The notes under the pieces were generated by a model. It was not told the origin of the DNA. It saw only the letters and a program-made list of their open reading frames with translations, and made no database searches. DNA of 64,000 nt from Pseudomonadota bacterium (GTDB lineage Bacteria > Pseudomonadota > Alphaproteobacteria > Micropepsales > Micropepsaceae): positions 62,001 to 126,000 of the forward strand of contig JAFEEQ010000017.1 of NCBI GenBank assembly GCA_018241025.1, read 5' to 3'. Within the stretch, counting starts at the first letter, position 1, and every line of letters begins with the position of its first letter. Of this stretch, positions 9,959 through 19,018 are shown one piece after another. Both the position numbers and the translations under genes were made by a program.

Positions 9959-10025
9959 AACGCCCCTTTTCGAACCGGCGGTATGGGCGCAAACTGCGGC
10001 CAGAACAGAATATTGGGAGAGCGCC

Positions 10026-11213
10026 ATGGCCTATGTCGAGAACCGCATCATCCACGATGCCGATTCCCATCTGATGGAGCTGACGGACTGCCTTGATGCG
10101 TTTCTCGATCCGAAATTCCGCGCCGTCTATGACGACCTGCCGAAGCTGAAGGCGTGGCCGCGCGACGGCAAACTGGTCAGGCACGCCAATGCCCAGCACG
10201 ACGATCCGGAATTCCGGGCCGGGGCCGAGGCGAACATCCTGCTGCGCAAGAACTACGAGGCGCTGGGCGCATTCCGCAAACAGGATCGCCCGGCGGCGCT
10301 GAACCATCTCGGCTTCGCCAGCCAGCTTATCTTCACCACCTGGTGCCTCGGCAATTTCGGCCTCGAGGAAAAAGGCGAGATCGATCTCGCCTATGCGACG
10401 GCCCAGGCGCACAACCGCATGATGGTCGATTTCTGCGCGGTCGATCGGAGGTTTCTCGGCACGGGCTATGTCCCGCTTGCTGATTTCGACAAGGCGGTCG
10501 CCTGCGCGCGCGAGGCGATCGATCTCGGCTGCAAGGCGCTGATGATCCCGTCGAAGACCCAGGGCCACTCGGCCAGCCACATCGCGCACGATCCGATCTG
10601 GGCGATGGCGCAGGAGGCCGGTCTGCCGGTCGTGTTCCATGTCGGCGGCGAGGAGAAACTGAAGCCGGATTATTTCGAGAACGGCCTGCCGCGGGTGAAG
10701 GATTTCCACGGTGGTGAAGAGAATTTCACCTCGATCTCCTATATGCCGATCCCTCACTCCGTCGAGTTGACGCTGGCGGCGATGATCTTCGATGGCGTGC
10801 TCGATCGCTTCCCGAAGTTGAAATTCGGCGCGATCGAACTTGGCGCCTCCTGGGTGCCGGGCTGGATGCGCAACATGGACTCCGCCGCCCTGGCCTTCAT
10901 CAAGAACGAGGACCGGCTGAAGAAGCTCTCCCTGAAGCCGAGTGAATTCGTCCGCCGCCAGGTGCGTGTGACGCCCTATCCGCACGAGGATACCGGCTGG
11001 ATCATCCGGAACTCTGGCGACGAGGTGTGCCTGTTCTCCTCCGACTTCCCGCATGTCGAAGGCGGCCGCAATCCGCTCAAGCGCTTCGGTGATGCGCTTG
11101 CGGGATGCACCCAGCAGCAGATAGACCGCTTCTACTGCGACAATTTCATCGATCTGATGGGCGAGGGTCTCGCATCAGACCTGCGGCGGCCGAAACATCT
11201 CGCGGCGGCGTGA
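10026..11213 (+). CDS. Amidohydrolase-2 family metal-dependent hydrolase
   Basis: A 395-residue TIM-barrel hydrolase of the amidohydrolase-2/ACMSD-like family. GGGAGA at 10014-10019 sits 6 bases before the ATG at 10026. Visible metal-site elements are DADSHLME near residue 11, FHVGGEE mid-protein and SSDFPHVEGG near the C-terminus, where the Asp is the usual metal/catalytic residue. Members hydrolyse or decarboxylate cyclic or branched carboxylates. Position 67 bases after the HMGCS-like/DUF35 gene suggests a shared catabolic pathway, but the substrate cannot be inferred. Confidence 0.85.
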   Translation: MAYVENRIIHDADSHLMELTDCLDAFLDPKFRAVYDDLPKLKAWPRDGKLVRHANAQHDDPEFRAGAEANILLRKNYEALGAFRKQDRPAALNHLGFASQLIFTTWCLGNFGLEEKGEIDLAYATAQAHNRMMVDFCAVDRRFLGTGYVPLADFDKAVACAREAIDLGCKALMIPSKTQGHSASHIAHDPIWAMAQEAGLPVVFHVGGEEKLKPDYFENGLPRVKDFHGGEENFTSISYMPIPHSVELTLAAMIFDGVLDRFPKLKFGAIELGASWVPGWMRNMDSAALAFIKNEDRLKKLSLKPSEFVRRQVRVTPYPHEDTGWIIRNSGDEVCLFSSDFPHVEGGRNPLKRFGDALAGCTQQQIDRFYCDNFIDLMGEGLASDLRRPKHLAAA

Positions 11214-11290
11214 GCACCTGTCGCACAACCGAGGTTTGAGCGCGCGCGGTCTTCGTCTACTGTGCCTTGTGCACTCTTGGAAGATCGCGC

Positions 11291-12748
11291 ATGCGCTCCG
11301 GCCGTTGTTTTGCGACCATCGCCCTCCTGTTCGCCTTGACCAGCGGCGCCCAGGCATCACCCTGGGCCGAAGTGGGCGATCCGTCGCTGCGCTCCGATAT
11401 CGAGGTTCTGGCGGCCGCCCATGTCATCGATGGCATCACCACGCAGTGGCCGCTGCCCTGGGCCAGTCTGGTCACGCGGCTGAATGCGGATGGCGCGCTC
11501 GCCGGACAGCCGACCGTGGTGCGCGATGCCGCAGCCCATGTGCTGGCGGCGGCGCAGGATGCGCTCGGCTATGGCGAATTGAAGGCCACGGTCAGTCTCG
11601 ACGCGGCCAGCGCACCGAGCGTCGTGCGCGGCTTCGACGGGCTTGGCCGGGAAACGATACAGGGTCAGGTTTCGGCGGAATACATGACGCCGACCACGGC
11701 GATCCGGGTTTCGCTCGGCGGCGAGAGCGCCTATCACGGCGGCCGTACCAAGATTTTGCTCGACAACAGCTACATCGCCCAGCGGGTCGGAAGCGCGGTG
11801 GTTTATGCCGGGTACCTTCCGCATTGGTGGGGCCCGGGCTGGATATCGGCCTTGTCGCTCTCCAACAACGCACGGCCCATGCCGCAGATCGGTATCGCCC
11901 GTGGCGAGACCGAAGCATTCGAATCGCCCTGGCTGTCCTGGATCGGCCCTTGGCAGGGCGAATTCTTCGTCGGCGTGCTCGATGATCCGCGCATCGCCAA
12001 GAACACGATCTATAGCGGCCTTCGGTTCACCTTCAATCCGTTTCCGGGCTTAGAGATCGGGCTCGCCCGCACCGATGAAGTCTGCGGCACCGGACATCCC
12101 TGCAAGCCGCTGGCCTACTACTTCGAATTCTCGAACGATCCGTCGCATGTCAATCACACCAATGACGAGGGCGTGATCGACGTCAAATATACGACGCTAC
12201 TGGGGAACTATCCGTTCGAAGCCTATCTGCAGCTGATGAACGAGGATTCGAGCCCGATCAGCCATTCCGGTACGAGCCATCTGTTCGGCACAAGTATCTG
12301 GCTGCCCATGGACGAGGGACGGTTGCGGCTCACGCTCGAGTACTCCGATAGTGTTCCCACGGTGGACATCTTCAGCTTTGGTGACGTCCTTCATGGCTTC
12401 GCTTACAACAACGGTGGTTACCCCGACGGCATGCGCTACCGCGGCCGTTCGCTTGGCTTCAGCCTCGACAGCGACTCGACACTATTGACCCTGCAGGCTG
12501 GGCTCCAAGGCTCGAACGGCTGGTTCTACGAGCTATCCTTCCACCATGCCGCTTTGTCCAATCCGAACAACACTGTCGGAAATGTAGTCACGACGGCACC
12601 CGTCCATGTCAACATGGCCGAGGCTAGGGTTTCCTTTCCGTGGGAGCGCTGGCACGTCGACCTGGCGGGCCGGCTTGCCGATGATCAGCCGAGGCCGTGG
12701 CACGGCTTCCAAGCCGCCATCGAAGCCTCCCTGAACTATGCGCTTTAA
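11291..12748 (+). CDS. Capsule assembly Wzi-family outer-membrane protein
   Basis: A 485-residue exported beta-barrel. The start at 11291 (GGAAGA 9 bases upstream) gives a signal peptide, MRSGRCFATIALLFALTSGA, then SPWAEVGDPSLRSDIEVLAA, typical of Wzi-like proteins. The body is rich in aromatic, alternating beta strands (YAGYLPHWWGPGWISALSLS, WLSWIGPWQGEFFVGVLDD), and it ends in LNYAL with a terminal hydrophobic strand. Wzi holds or organises capsular polysaccharide at the cell surface. It lies between CoA-metabolism genes, although its natural partners are the export and nucleotide-sugar genes at both sides. A TTG at 11267 is a less likely start. Confidence 0.8.
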   Translation: MRSGRCFATIALLFALTSGAQASPWAEVGDPSLRSDIEVLAAAHVIDGITTQWPLPWASLVTRLNADGALAGQPTVVRDAAAHVLAAAQDALGYGELKATVSLDAASAPSVVRGFDGLGRETIQGQVSAEYMTPTTAIRVSLGGESAYHGGRTKILLDNSYIAQRVGSAVVYAGYLPHWWGPGWISALSLSNNARPMPQIGIARGETEAFESPWLSWIGPWQGEFFVGVLDDPRIAKNTIYSGLRFTFNPFPGLEIGLARTDEVCGTGHPCKPLAYYFEFSNDPSHVNHTNDEGVIDVKYTTLLGNYPFEAYLQLMNEDSSPISHSGTSHLFGTSIWLPMDEGRLRLTLEYSDSVPTVDIFSFGDVLHGFAYNNGGYPDGMRYRGRSLGFSLDSDSTLLTLQAGLQGSNGWFYELSFHHAALSNPNNTVGNVVTTAPVHVNMAEARVSFPWERWHVDLAGRLADDQPRPWHGFQAAIEASLNYAL

Positions 12749-12921
12749 GGCTGCCGATATCGCCTGTCCCATAGTTCGCGGAGCCAGGTTATAGTGCTGC
12801 CGAATGGTCTTGGACGGCGGCACAGGTTGCTCAACATAGACAACGCGAAAACAGTTCGATGTGGTCGCGCGGCGTAGGGATACAATCAGTAGTGGTATGG
12901 GGCGCTGAGGCGAGGTAGACC

Positions 12922-14124
12922 ATGGCAACAGGCATCAAGGACAAGGTCGCGATCCTCGGGATGGGCTGCTCGAAATTCGGCGAGCGCTGGGAGTCCGGGG
13001 CCGAGGAACTGATGGTCGAGGCCTATTTGGAGGCTCTGCAGGACGCCGGGGTCGAGACCAGCCAGATCCAGGCTGCCTGGCTCGGGACCGCCATCGAAGA
13101 GCAGCATGTCGGCAAGGGCGGAACCCCGCTATCGGTTGCGCTGCGCCTCCCCAACATCCCGGTCACCCGGGTGGAAAACTTCTGCGCCTCGGGCTCTGAG
13201 GCCTTCCGTGGCGCGGTCTATGCCGTGGCCGCCGGGGCCTGCGACATCGCTCTGGCGCTCGGCGTCGAGAAGCTCAAGGACACCGGCTACGGAGGCCTGC
13301 CGCAGCGCGAGCAGGGCACGCTCAGCCCGCTTTGGAGCGCCAACGGTTCGGCGCCCGGCAACTTCGCCCAGCTCGCCTCCGCCTACCGCGCCAAGCATGG
13401 GGTCTCGAAAGAGGATCTCAAGCGCGCCATCGCCCATGTCTCGGTCAAGAGCCACGCCAACGGCGCCAAGAACCCGAAGGCCCATTTGCAGAAGCCGATC
13501 ACCGAGGAGCAGTGCCTCAAGGCGCCGATGATCGCCGAGCCACTCGGCCTGTTCGACTGCTGTGGCGTATCGGATGGGGCGGCCTGTGCGATCGTAACGA
13601 CGCCGGAGATCGCGCGCGCAATGGGCAAGAAGAACGTCGTCACGGTGAAGTCGCTTCAGCTCTCGCTGTCGAACGGTCTGGAGAGCCAGCACAATTCCTG
13701 GGACGGTTCCTATTTCCACACCGCCCGCATCGCCTCGAAGCGCGCCTATCAGGAGGCTGGCATCCGCGATCCCCGCGAAGAGATCTCGATGATCGAGGTC
13801 CATGACTGCTTCTCGGTGACCGAGCTGGTGACGATGGAAGACCTGCATATCAGCCGCGAAGGCGAGGGCTGGAGGGACGTAATGAACGGCTTCTACGACG
13901 CCGACGGCCAAGTCCCGTGCCAGATCGACGGCGGGCTCAAATGCTTTGGCCATCCCATCGGCGCCAGCGGTTTGCGCATGCTTTACGAGATGTATCTCCA
14001 GCTCAACGGTCGCGCCGGTGCGCGCCAGCTCAAGGACCCGAATCTCGGTCTGACCCACAATCTCGGCGGCGCTCCGGCGATGAATGTCTGCTCGGTCGCA
14101 ATCATCGGGGCGGAAGGGATCTGA
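12922..14124 (+). CDS. Thiolase family protein (SCP2/acetyl-CoA acetyltransferase type)
   Basis: A 400-residue thiolase. C88 in VENFCASGSEAF is the acyl-accepting nucleophile. EVHDCF (about residue 293) and GHPIGASG (about 347) supply the other active-site residues. The HDCF motif places it with SCP2-like, often single-subunit thiolases rather than classical FadA. GAGG at 12911-12914 precedes the ATG by 7 bases. Such proteins often act with a DUF35 partner; the DUF35-fusion protein encoded at 8501-9958 is an obvious candidate. It is followed 4 bases later by manC, so the two may be co-transcribed despite unrelated roles. Confidence 0.88.
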   Translation: MATGIKDKVAILGMGCSKFGERWESGAEELMVEAYLEALQDAGVETSQIQAAWLGTAIEEQHVGKGGTPLSVALRLPNIPVTRVENFCASGSEAFRGAVYAVAAGACDIALALGVEKLKDTGYGGLPQREQGTLSPLWSANGSAPGNFAQLASAYRAKHGVSKEDLKRAIAHVSVKSHANGAKNPKAHLQKPITEEQCLKAPMIAEPLGLFDCCGVSDGAACAIVTTPEIARAMGKKNVVTVKSLQLSLSNGLESQHNSWDGSYFHTARIASKRAYQEAGIRDPREEISMIEVHDCFSVTELVTMEDLHISREGEGWRDVMNGFYDADGQVPCQIDGGLKCFGHPIGASGLRMLYEMYLQLNGRAGARQLKDPNLGLTHNLGGAPAMNVCSVAIIGAEGI

Positions 14125-14128
14125 GGTC

Positions 14129-15580
14129 ATGATGGCCCGCGGCCGCATTTTCCCCGTCATTCTCTCGGGCGGCAGCGGTACGCGGCTGTGGCCAATGTCG
14201 CGCGCGGCGTTGCCCAAGCAGCTCCTGCCGCTGAACGGCGCCCGGACGATGATCCAGGACACCGTGTTGCGCGCGCAATTGCCCGGTGCCGAGCCGCCGC
14301 TGCTCCTGTGCAGCGAGGGCCATCGCTTCCTCGTTGCCGAGCAGATGCAGCAGATCGGCGTTACGCCGAAGGCCATCGTGCTCGAGCCCTTCGGCCGCAA
14401 TACAGCCCCGGCTGCCGCCATTGCCGCGTTGACCGTTGCTGCCGACAACCCGGATGGCGTGATCCTGCTGCTGTCTTCGGATCACGTCATCGCGGACGAG
14501 GCGGCGTTCCACGCGGCGGTCGCCTCAGCCCTGGCGGCGGCGGAGAAGGGTCGCATCGTGACCTTTGGCATGACGCCGGATGCGCCCGAAACCGGCTATG
14601 GCTACATCCAGCGCGGTGAAGCGATCGCCGGTGCGCCGGGCGTCGATGCCGTCAAGCGCTTTGCCGAGAAGCCGGACCGCACAACCGCGGAGGGGTATCT
14701 CGCTTCGGGCGACTACTTCTGGAACGGCGGCATGTTCATGTTCCGCGCCGAAGTTTTGCTCGACGAGCTGCGCTGTCATGAGCCCGGCCTCGTCGAAGCC
14801 TGCGAAGCTGCCCTGACTGCTGCGGCGCGCGATCACGATTTCATCCGCCTCGCGGCAGACGAATTCGAGAAGGCGAACAACATCTCCATCGACTACGCCG
14901 TCATGGAGAAGACGGACAAGGCGGCCGTTGTGCCGTGCGCGATCGGCTGGAGCGATGTCGGGGCGTGGTCGGCCCTGTGGTCGCTGCAGAGCCGCGACGG
15001 CGACGGTAACGTGATCCAGGGTGATGTGCTGTTGTACGAGGCAAAAGACTCTTTCGTGCGCAGCGAGAAGGGCCTGACCGCGCTGGTTGGCGTGAAGGAT
15101 ATCGTGGTCGTGGTCACCGACGATGCTGTGCTCGTTGCCGACAAGCATCGCGCGCAGGACGTGAAGGCCATTGTCGATCAGCTCAAGCTGGCGGGGCGGC
15201 CCGAGCTTCTCGAACACAAGGTCGTGTTCCGGCCCTGGGGAAGTTATCAGGCCATCGATGCCGGCGAAGGTTATCAGGTCAAGCAGATCATGGTGAAACC
15301 GGGCGGCAGGCTTTCGTTGCAGAGCCACGCGCATCGGGCCGAGCACTGGATCGTCGTTCAGGGCACGGCGCAGGTCACCTGTGACGACAAGGTCTTCCTG
15401 CTCCGCGAGAACGAGTCGACCTTCATTCCGCTCGGTGCGAAGCATCGCCTGGAAAATCCTGGAAAGGTTCCACTGCGCCTAATCGAGGTGCAATCAGGTG
15501 GCTATCTCGGCGAGGATGACATCGTGCGCTACGACGACGCCTACGGCCGGGCAGAACACAAATCGGCGGCGGGCTCGTGA
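14129..15580 (+). CDS. manC: Mannose-1-phosphate guanylyltransferase / mannose-6-phosphate isomerase
   Basis: A 483-residue bifunctional enzyme making GDP-mannose. The N-terminal nucleotidyltransferase starts with FPVILSGGSGTRLWPMSR (about 8-25) and includes FAEKPD. The C-terminal cupin half (about 365-475; GSYQAIDAGEGYQVKQI, HRAEHWIVVQGTA) carries the type II phosphomannose isomerase activity. Two adjacent ATGs (14129, 14132) are possible, with GGAAGGGA and GAGG upstream. Its stop overlaps the GTG start of galE by four bases (GTGA), indicating translational coupling. GDP-Man feeds mannose-, fucose- or rhamnose-containing polysaccharide. Confidence 0.95.
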   Translation: MMARGRIFPVILSGGSGTRLWPMSRAALPKQLLPLNGARTMIQDTVLRAQLPGAEPPLLLCSEGHRFLVAEQMQQIGVTPKAIVLEPFGRNTAPAAAIAALTVAADNPDGVILLLSSDHVIADEAAFHAAVASALAAAEKGRIVTFGMTPDAPETGYGYIQRGEAIAGAPGVDAVKRFAEKPDRTTAEGYLASGDYFWNGGMFMFRAEVLLDELRCHEPGLVEACEAALTAAARDHDFIRLAADEFEKANNISIDYAVMEKTDKAAVVPCAIGWSDVGAWSALWSLQSRDGDGNVIQGDVLLYEAKDSFVRSEKGLTALVGVKDIVVVVTDDAVLVADKHRAQDVKAIVDQLKLAGRPELLEHKVVFRPWGSYQAIDAGEGYQVKQIMVKPGGRLSLQSHAHRAEHWIVVQGTAQVTCDDKVFLLRENESTFIPLGAKHRLENPGKVPLRLIEVQSGGYLGEDDIVRYDDAYGRAEHKSAAGS

Positions 15581-16554
15581 GCATCCTGGTTACCGGCGGC
15601 GCCGGCTACATCGGCAGTCACACCGTTCACGCACTGGCCGATCGCGGCGACAAGGTGGTCGTCCTCGACAACCTCTCGACCGGACAGCGCTCGCTCGTCG
15701 GCGACCGTGCAGATTTCGTCGAGGGCGAGGTTGCCGACCAGGGTCTCGTCGGCCGCGTGATAGGAGAGCATGGCGTCGACTCGGTCATCCATTTTGCCGG
15801 CTCGATCGTCGTGCCGGAATCGGTAACCGAACCGCTGCGCTACTACGACAACAACGTCGTCGCCAGTCGTGCACTGCTCGCAGCGTGTGTTGCAGCCGGC
15901 GTATCCCGCTTCATTTTCTCGTCGACCGCGACGGTGTTCGCCGAGGACGCGCCGCAGCCGCTGGCCGAAACCTCGCCCAAGGCCCCGATCAGCCCCTACG
16001 CACGTTCGAAGCTGATGATGGAATGGATGCTGGAAGATGTGGCGCGGGCGCATCCGATGCGCTACGCCATCCTGCGTTATTTCAATGTCTGCGGCGCCGA
16101 CCCGGAGGGCCGTGCCGGGCAGGTGTCGCCGATACCGACGCACTTGATCAAGCGCGCAGTGCTTGTGGCTCTGGGCCGCATTCCGTATCTCGATATCTTC
16201 GGCACAGACTTTCCGACACCCGACGGCACGGGTGTGCGCGACTATATCCACGTTGCCGATCTCGCCAATGCGCATCTTCTTGCGCTCGATGCATTGCGCG
16301 GCGGCGCGGAGTCGACGTCCTACAATTGCGGCTACGGCCGCGGCCTCAGCGTGCGAGAAGTCGTCGCGGCGGTCGAGAGGGTGATCGGGCGGGCCTTGCC
16401 AGTGCGCGAAGGTCCGCGCCGGGCGGGCGATCCGCCGACCCTGATTGCCGATCCCTCCCGCATCAAAGCCGAACTGGGCTGGAAGCCGCAGCATGCGGAC
16501 ATCGATGCGATCGTCGCTTCTGCGCTGAGCTGGGAACGCCGCTTCAATCGGTGA
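15577..16554 (+). CDS. galE: UDP-glucose 4-epimerase
   Basis: A 325-residue extended SDR interconverting UDP-glucose and UDP-galactose. It has the NAD loop GGAGYIGSH (7-15), YYDNNV (89-94), SSTATVF (115-121) and catalytic Y141-x3-K145 (YARSK), all as in GalE. The GTG start overlaps the manC stop (GTGA). With GalU upstream it extends the nucleotide-sugar supply to UDP-Gal for surface glycans. Confidence 0.93.
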   Translation: MSILVTGGAGYIGSHTVHALADRGDKVVVLDNLSTGQRSLVGDRADFVEGEVADQGLVGRVIGEHGVDSVIHFAGSIVVPESVTEPLRYYDNNVVASRALLAACVAAGVSRFIFSSTATVFAEDAPQPLAETSPKAPISPYARSKLMMEWMLEDVARAHPMRYAILRYFNVCGADPEGRAGQVSPIPTHLIKRAVLVALGRIPYLDIFGTDFPTPDGTGVRDYIHVADLANAHLLALDALRGGAESTSYNCGYGRGLSVREVVAAVERVIGRALPVREGPRRAGDPPTLIADPSRIKAELGWKPQHADIDAIVASALSWERRFNR

Positions 16555-16561
16555 GCGCCAG

Positions 16562-18040
16562 GTGACGGAAGACATAGCCTTCGTCGAGCACACTGGCCCT
16601 GGCCGTACGCCGGACGAGTGGCGCGTTGCTTTGGCTGCAGAGCCGCCGCCGAAGGTGTCTGGCGAACGCCTCGCCGCGATAGAGATGCGGCTCTACCGTG
16701 CGGTCGATGCCGTCGTCGACGGGCGGTTGGCCGAGGTCAATCCCGAGTCGCGCGGAAAGAAAATCGTCGTCTCGCTGGAGTGGCGCGGCAGGCCACCGGC
16801 CGACGTCGTGCATTTGGTCTCGGATTTCGGCCGAGCCTTGCGCCGCATTCCGCGTTATCGCGAAGCCCTGGCCTCGGGGCGTTTCGCGAGTGACATCGTG
16901 TTCGAGATCCAAACCGACCGCTCCCGCTTCGCCAGGATGGCGGCAATGCCGATCGAGCGCATCCGCTCCGTCGTGTCGCTGGCCCAGACCTATGAACGCC
17001 ATCTCTCGGTTGCCTCGATGGTCGGCGGGTTTGCCTTCGACAGCTATACTTTCGGGCGCATCGATCACGCTTCGACCCATATCGTCTTTCTGAGTTATCT
17101 CGCGGTCGGCGGCGGTGCGATCGCGACCTCCCATCGCCTGGAATCGCGCGGAGCGGACAGACAGCCGTCGCAGCGCACGCGCACCATCCTGACCGCGGTT
17201 ACGCAGTTTGCGCTCGGTTGTCTCCTGAGCGGCTTCTGCGTGTTCTATCTGCGCAGCGCGTCGCTCTGGGCCTCCTGGCCTTATCTGCTGCTGCTGGCGG
17301 CGATCTTCGTCGGCAACGAGTTCTTCAAGAAGTACACCACCCGCTTCACCTTGAGCGTGCTGCTCTACTTCTTCTCGCTGCTTTCCTACGCGATCCTGGT
17401 GATACCGGTCCTGCTCGCGGTCATCGGGACAGGGCCTTTCATCCTGGCGAGCCTGGCAGCCCTCGGCGTCTTTCTAATCTACGCTTATGTGCTCGACCGG
17501 CTGGGACATGAGCGGTTTCGGGGGGTGCGTCTGCCGATCATGGCAGGCGTTCTTGCCATCGCCGCCATGGTCAATGCCTTCTACTTCTTGAAAATCCTGC
17601 CGCCGCTGCCGCTCGCGCTTGCCGATGCCGGGGTCTATCACACGGTCAAGAAGGATGGCGCGGTCTACGACGCGGTCTACGAGCCGCAATCCTGGACGAC
17701 CTATCTCGGCACCCCGCCGCTCGAGCACATCGCGCCGGGCGACAAGCTTTATCTCTATGCCGCGGTTTTCGCCCCGGCGCGGATCACCACGACCATTGTC
17801 CATCGCTGGGAATGGTTCGATCCGCTGAAGCGCAAATGGCTCCTCAAATCGCGGGTGGCCTTTACCATTCATGGCGGACGGGATGCCGGCTATCGCGGCT
17901 ATTCGATAAAATCCGAGCCCAAGCCGGGGGATTGGCGGGTGAACATCACCACCGGCGACGGACGGCCGCTCGGCCGGGTGCGCTTCGCCGTGGCGGTGGG
18001 CACGGCCGCCGACACGCTGCAGCCGGTCGTTTTGAATTAG
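16562..18040 (+). CDS. DUF2914 multi-pass membrane protein
   Basis: A 492-residue protein of unknown function. A soluble N-terminal part (1-about 185) precedes about six to seven hydrophobic segments (residues about 215-365). The C-terminal domain, from about 380, includes TTTIVHRWEWFDP and ends with RDAGYRGYSIKSEPKPGDWR and GRPLGRVRFAV, which matches the DUF2914 pattern. GTG 16562 is used; the first in-frame ATG would remove 40 residues. It sits 7 bases after galE and 63 bases before cysD, so it is probably part of the polysaccharide-precursor operon, perhaps acting in envelope or glycan modification (inference). Confidence 0.75.
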   Translation: MTEDIAFVEHTGPGRTPDEWRVALAAEPPPKVSGERLAAIEMRLYRAVDAVVDGRLAEVNPESRGKKIVVSLEWRGRPPADVVHLVSDFGRALRRIPRYREALASGRFASDIVFEIQTDRSRFARMAAMPIERIRSVVSLAQTYERHLSVASMVGGFAFDSYTFGRIDHASTHIVFLSYLAVGGGAIATSHRLESRGADRQPSQRTRTILTAVTQFALGCLLSGFCVFYLRSASLWASWPYLLLLAAIFVGNEFFKKYTTRFTLSVLLYFFSLLSYAILVIPVLLAVIGTGPFILASLAALGVFLIYAYVLDRLGHERFRGVRLPIMAGVLAIAAMVNAFYFLKILPPLPLALADAGVYHTVKKDGAVYDAVYEPQSWTTYLGTPPLEHIAPGDKLYLYAAVFAPARITTTIVHRWEWFDPLKRKWLLKSRVAFTIHGGRDAGYRGYSIKSEPKPGDWRVNITTGDGRPLGRVRFAVAVGTAADTLQPVVLN

Positions 18041-18103
18041 GCTATCTCTTGCATAGGCCGCCCGTCCGGCTTATTTCACAGTTGCTTTTCGGGGTCCGGA
18101 ATT

Positions 18104-19018
18104 TTGTCCAGTAATCCTCCTGTTATATCGCATCTGAAGCGGCTAGAGGCTGAGAGCATCCACATCATCCGCGAGGTGGCGGCCGAGTTTGCCAATCCGG
18201 TGATGCTCTATTCGATCGGCAAGGACAGCAGCGTGATGCTGCACCTGGCGCTCAAGGCGTTTTACCCGGCGAAGCCGCCCTTTCCGCTGCTCCATGTCGA
18301 TACGACGTGGAAATTCCGCGAGATGGTCCAGTTCCGGGACGAGACGGCGAAACGGCTCGGCCTCAACCTGCTGGTCCATATCAACGAAGACGGCGTGAAG
18401 CGTGGGATCAATCCCTTCGATTCCGGTTCGTCTCTGCACACCCAGGTGATGAAGACCGAGAGCCTGAAGCAGGCGCTCGACAAATACGGCTTCGACGCAG
18501 CCTTCGGCGGCGCGCGCCGCGACGAGGAGAAAAGCCGCGCGAAGGAGCGCGTCTTCTCCTTCCGCAGCGCCGATCACGCCTGGGATCCGAAGAACCAGCG
18601 GCCGGAGCTCTGGCGCGTCTACAACACGCGGATCAACAAGGGCGAGAGCATTCGCGTTTTTCCCCTGTCGAACTGGACCGAGCTCGACATCTGGCAATAC
18701 ATCATGGCGGAGAACATCCCGATCGTGCCGCTCTACTTTGCCAAAAAGCGCCCCATTGTGGAGCGCGACGGCACACTGATCATGGTCGACGACGACCGGA
18801 TGAAGCTGCAGAAGGGTGAAGAAGTGCAGGATCGCCTGGTGCGCTTCCGTACGCTCGGTTGCTATCCGCTGACCGGCGCCATCGACAGTGATGCGGACAC
18901 GCTGGAAGGCATCGTGACCGAGATGTTCACGGCGCGGACCTCCGAGCGCCAGGGCCGTCTGATCGACAGTGACGAGAAGTCGTCGATGGAGAAGAAGAAA
19001 AAAGAGGGGTATTTCTGA
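18104..19018 (+). CDS. cysD: Sulfate adenylyltransferase subunit 2
   Basis: The small, ATP-pyrophosphatase subunit of ATP sulfurylase (NodP-like), 304 residues. The PP-loop SIGKDS is at 37-42 within [21 protein letters not shown], preceded by [19 protein letters not shown] as in CysD. A TTG start at 18104 is required because no ATG or GTG lies before the conserved N-terminus. The stop overlaps the cysNC start (TGATG). With CysNC it forms APS from ATP and sulfate. No sulfite reductase or APS reductase gene is nearby, so sulfation rather than cysteine synthesis may be the main use (inference). Confidence 0.93.
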   Translation: MSSNPPVISHLKRLEAESIHIIREVAAEFANPVMLYSIGKDSSVMLHLALKAFYPAKPPFPLLHVDTTWKFREMVQFRDETAKRLGLNLLVHINEDGVKRGINPFDSGSSLHTQVMKTESLKQALDKYGFDAAFGGARRDEEKSRAKERVFSFRSADHAWDPKNQRPELWRVYNTRINKGESIRVFPLSNWTELDIWQYIMAENIPIVPLYFAKKRPIVERDGTLIMVDDDRMKLQKGEEVQDRLVRFRTLGCYPLTGAIDSDADTLEGIVTEMFTARTSERQGRLIDSDEKSSMEKKKKEGYF

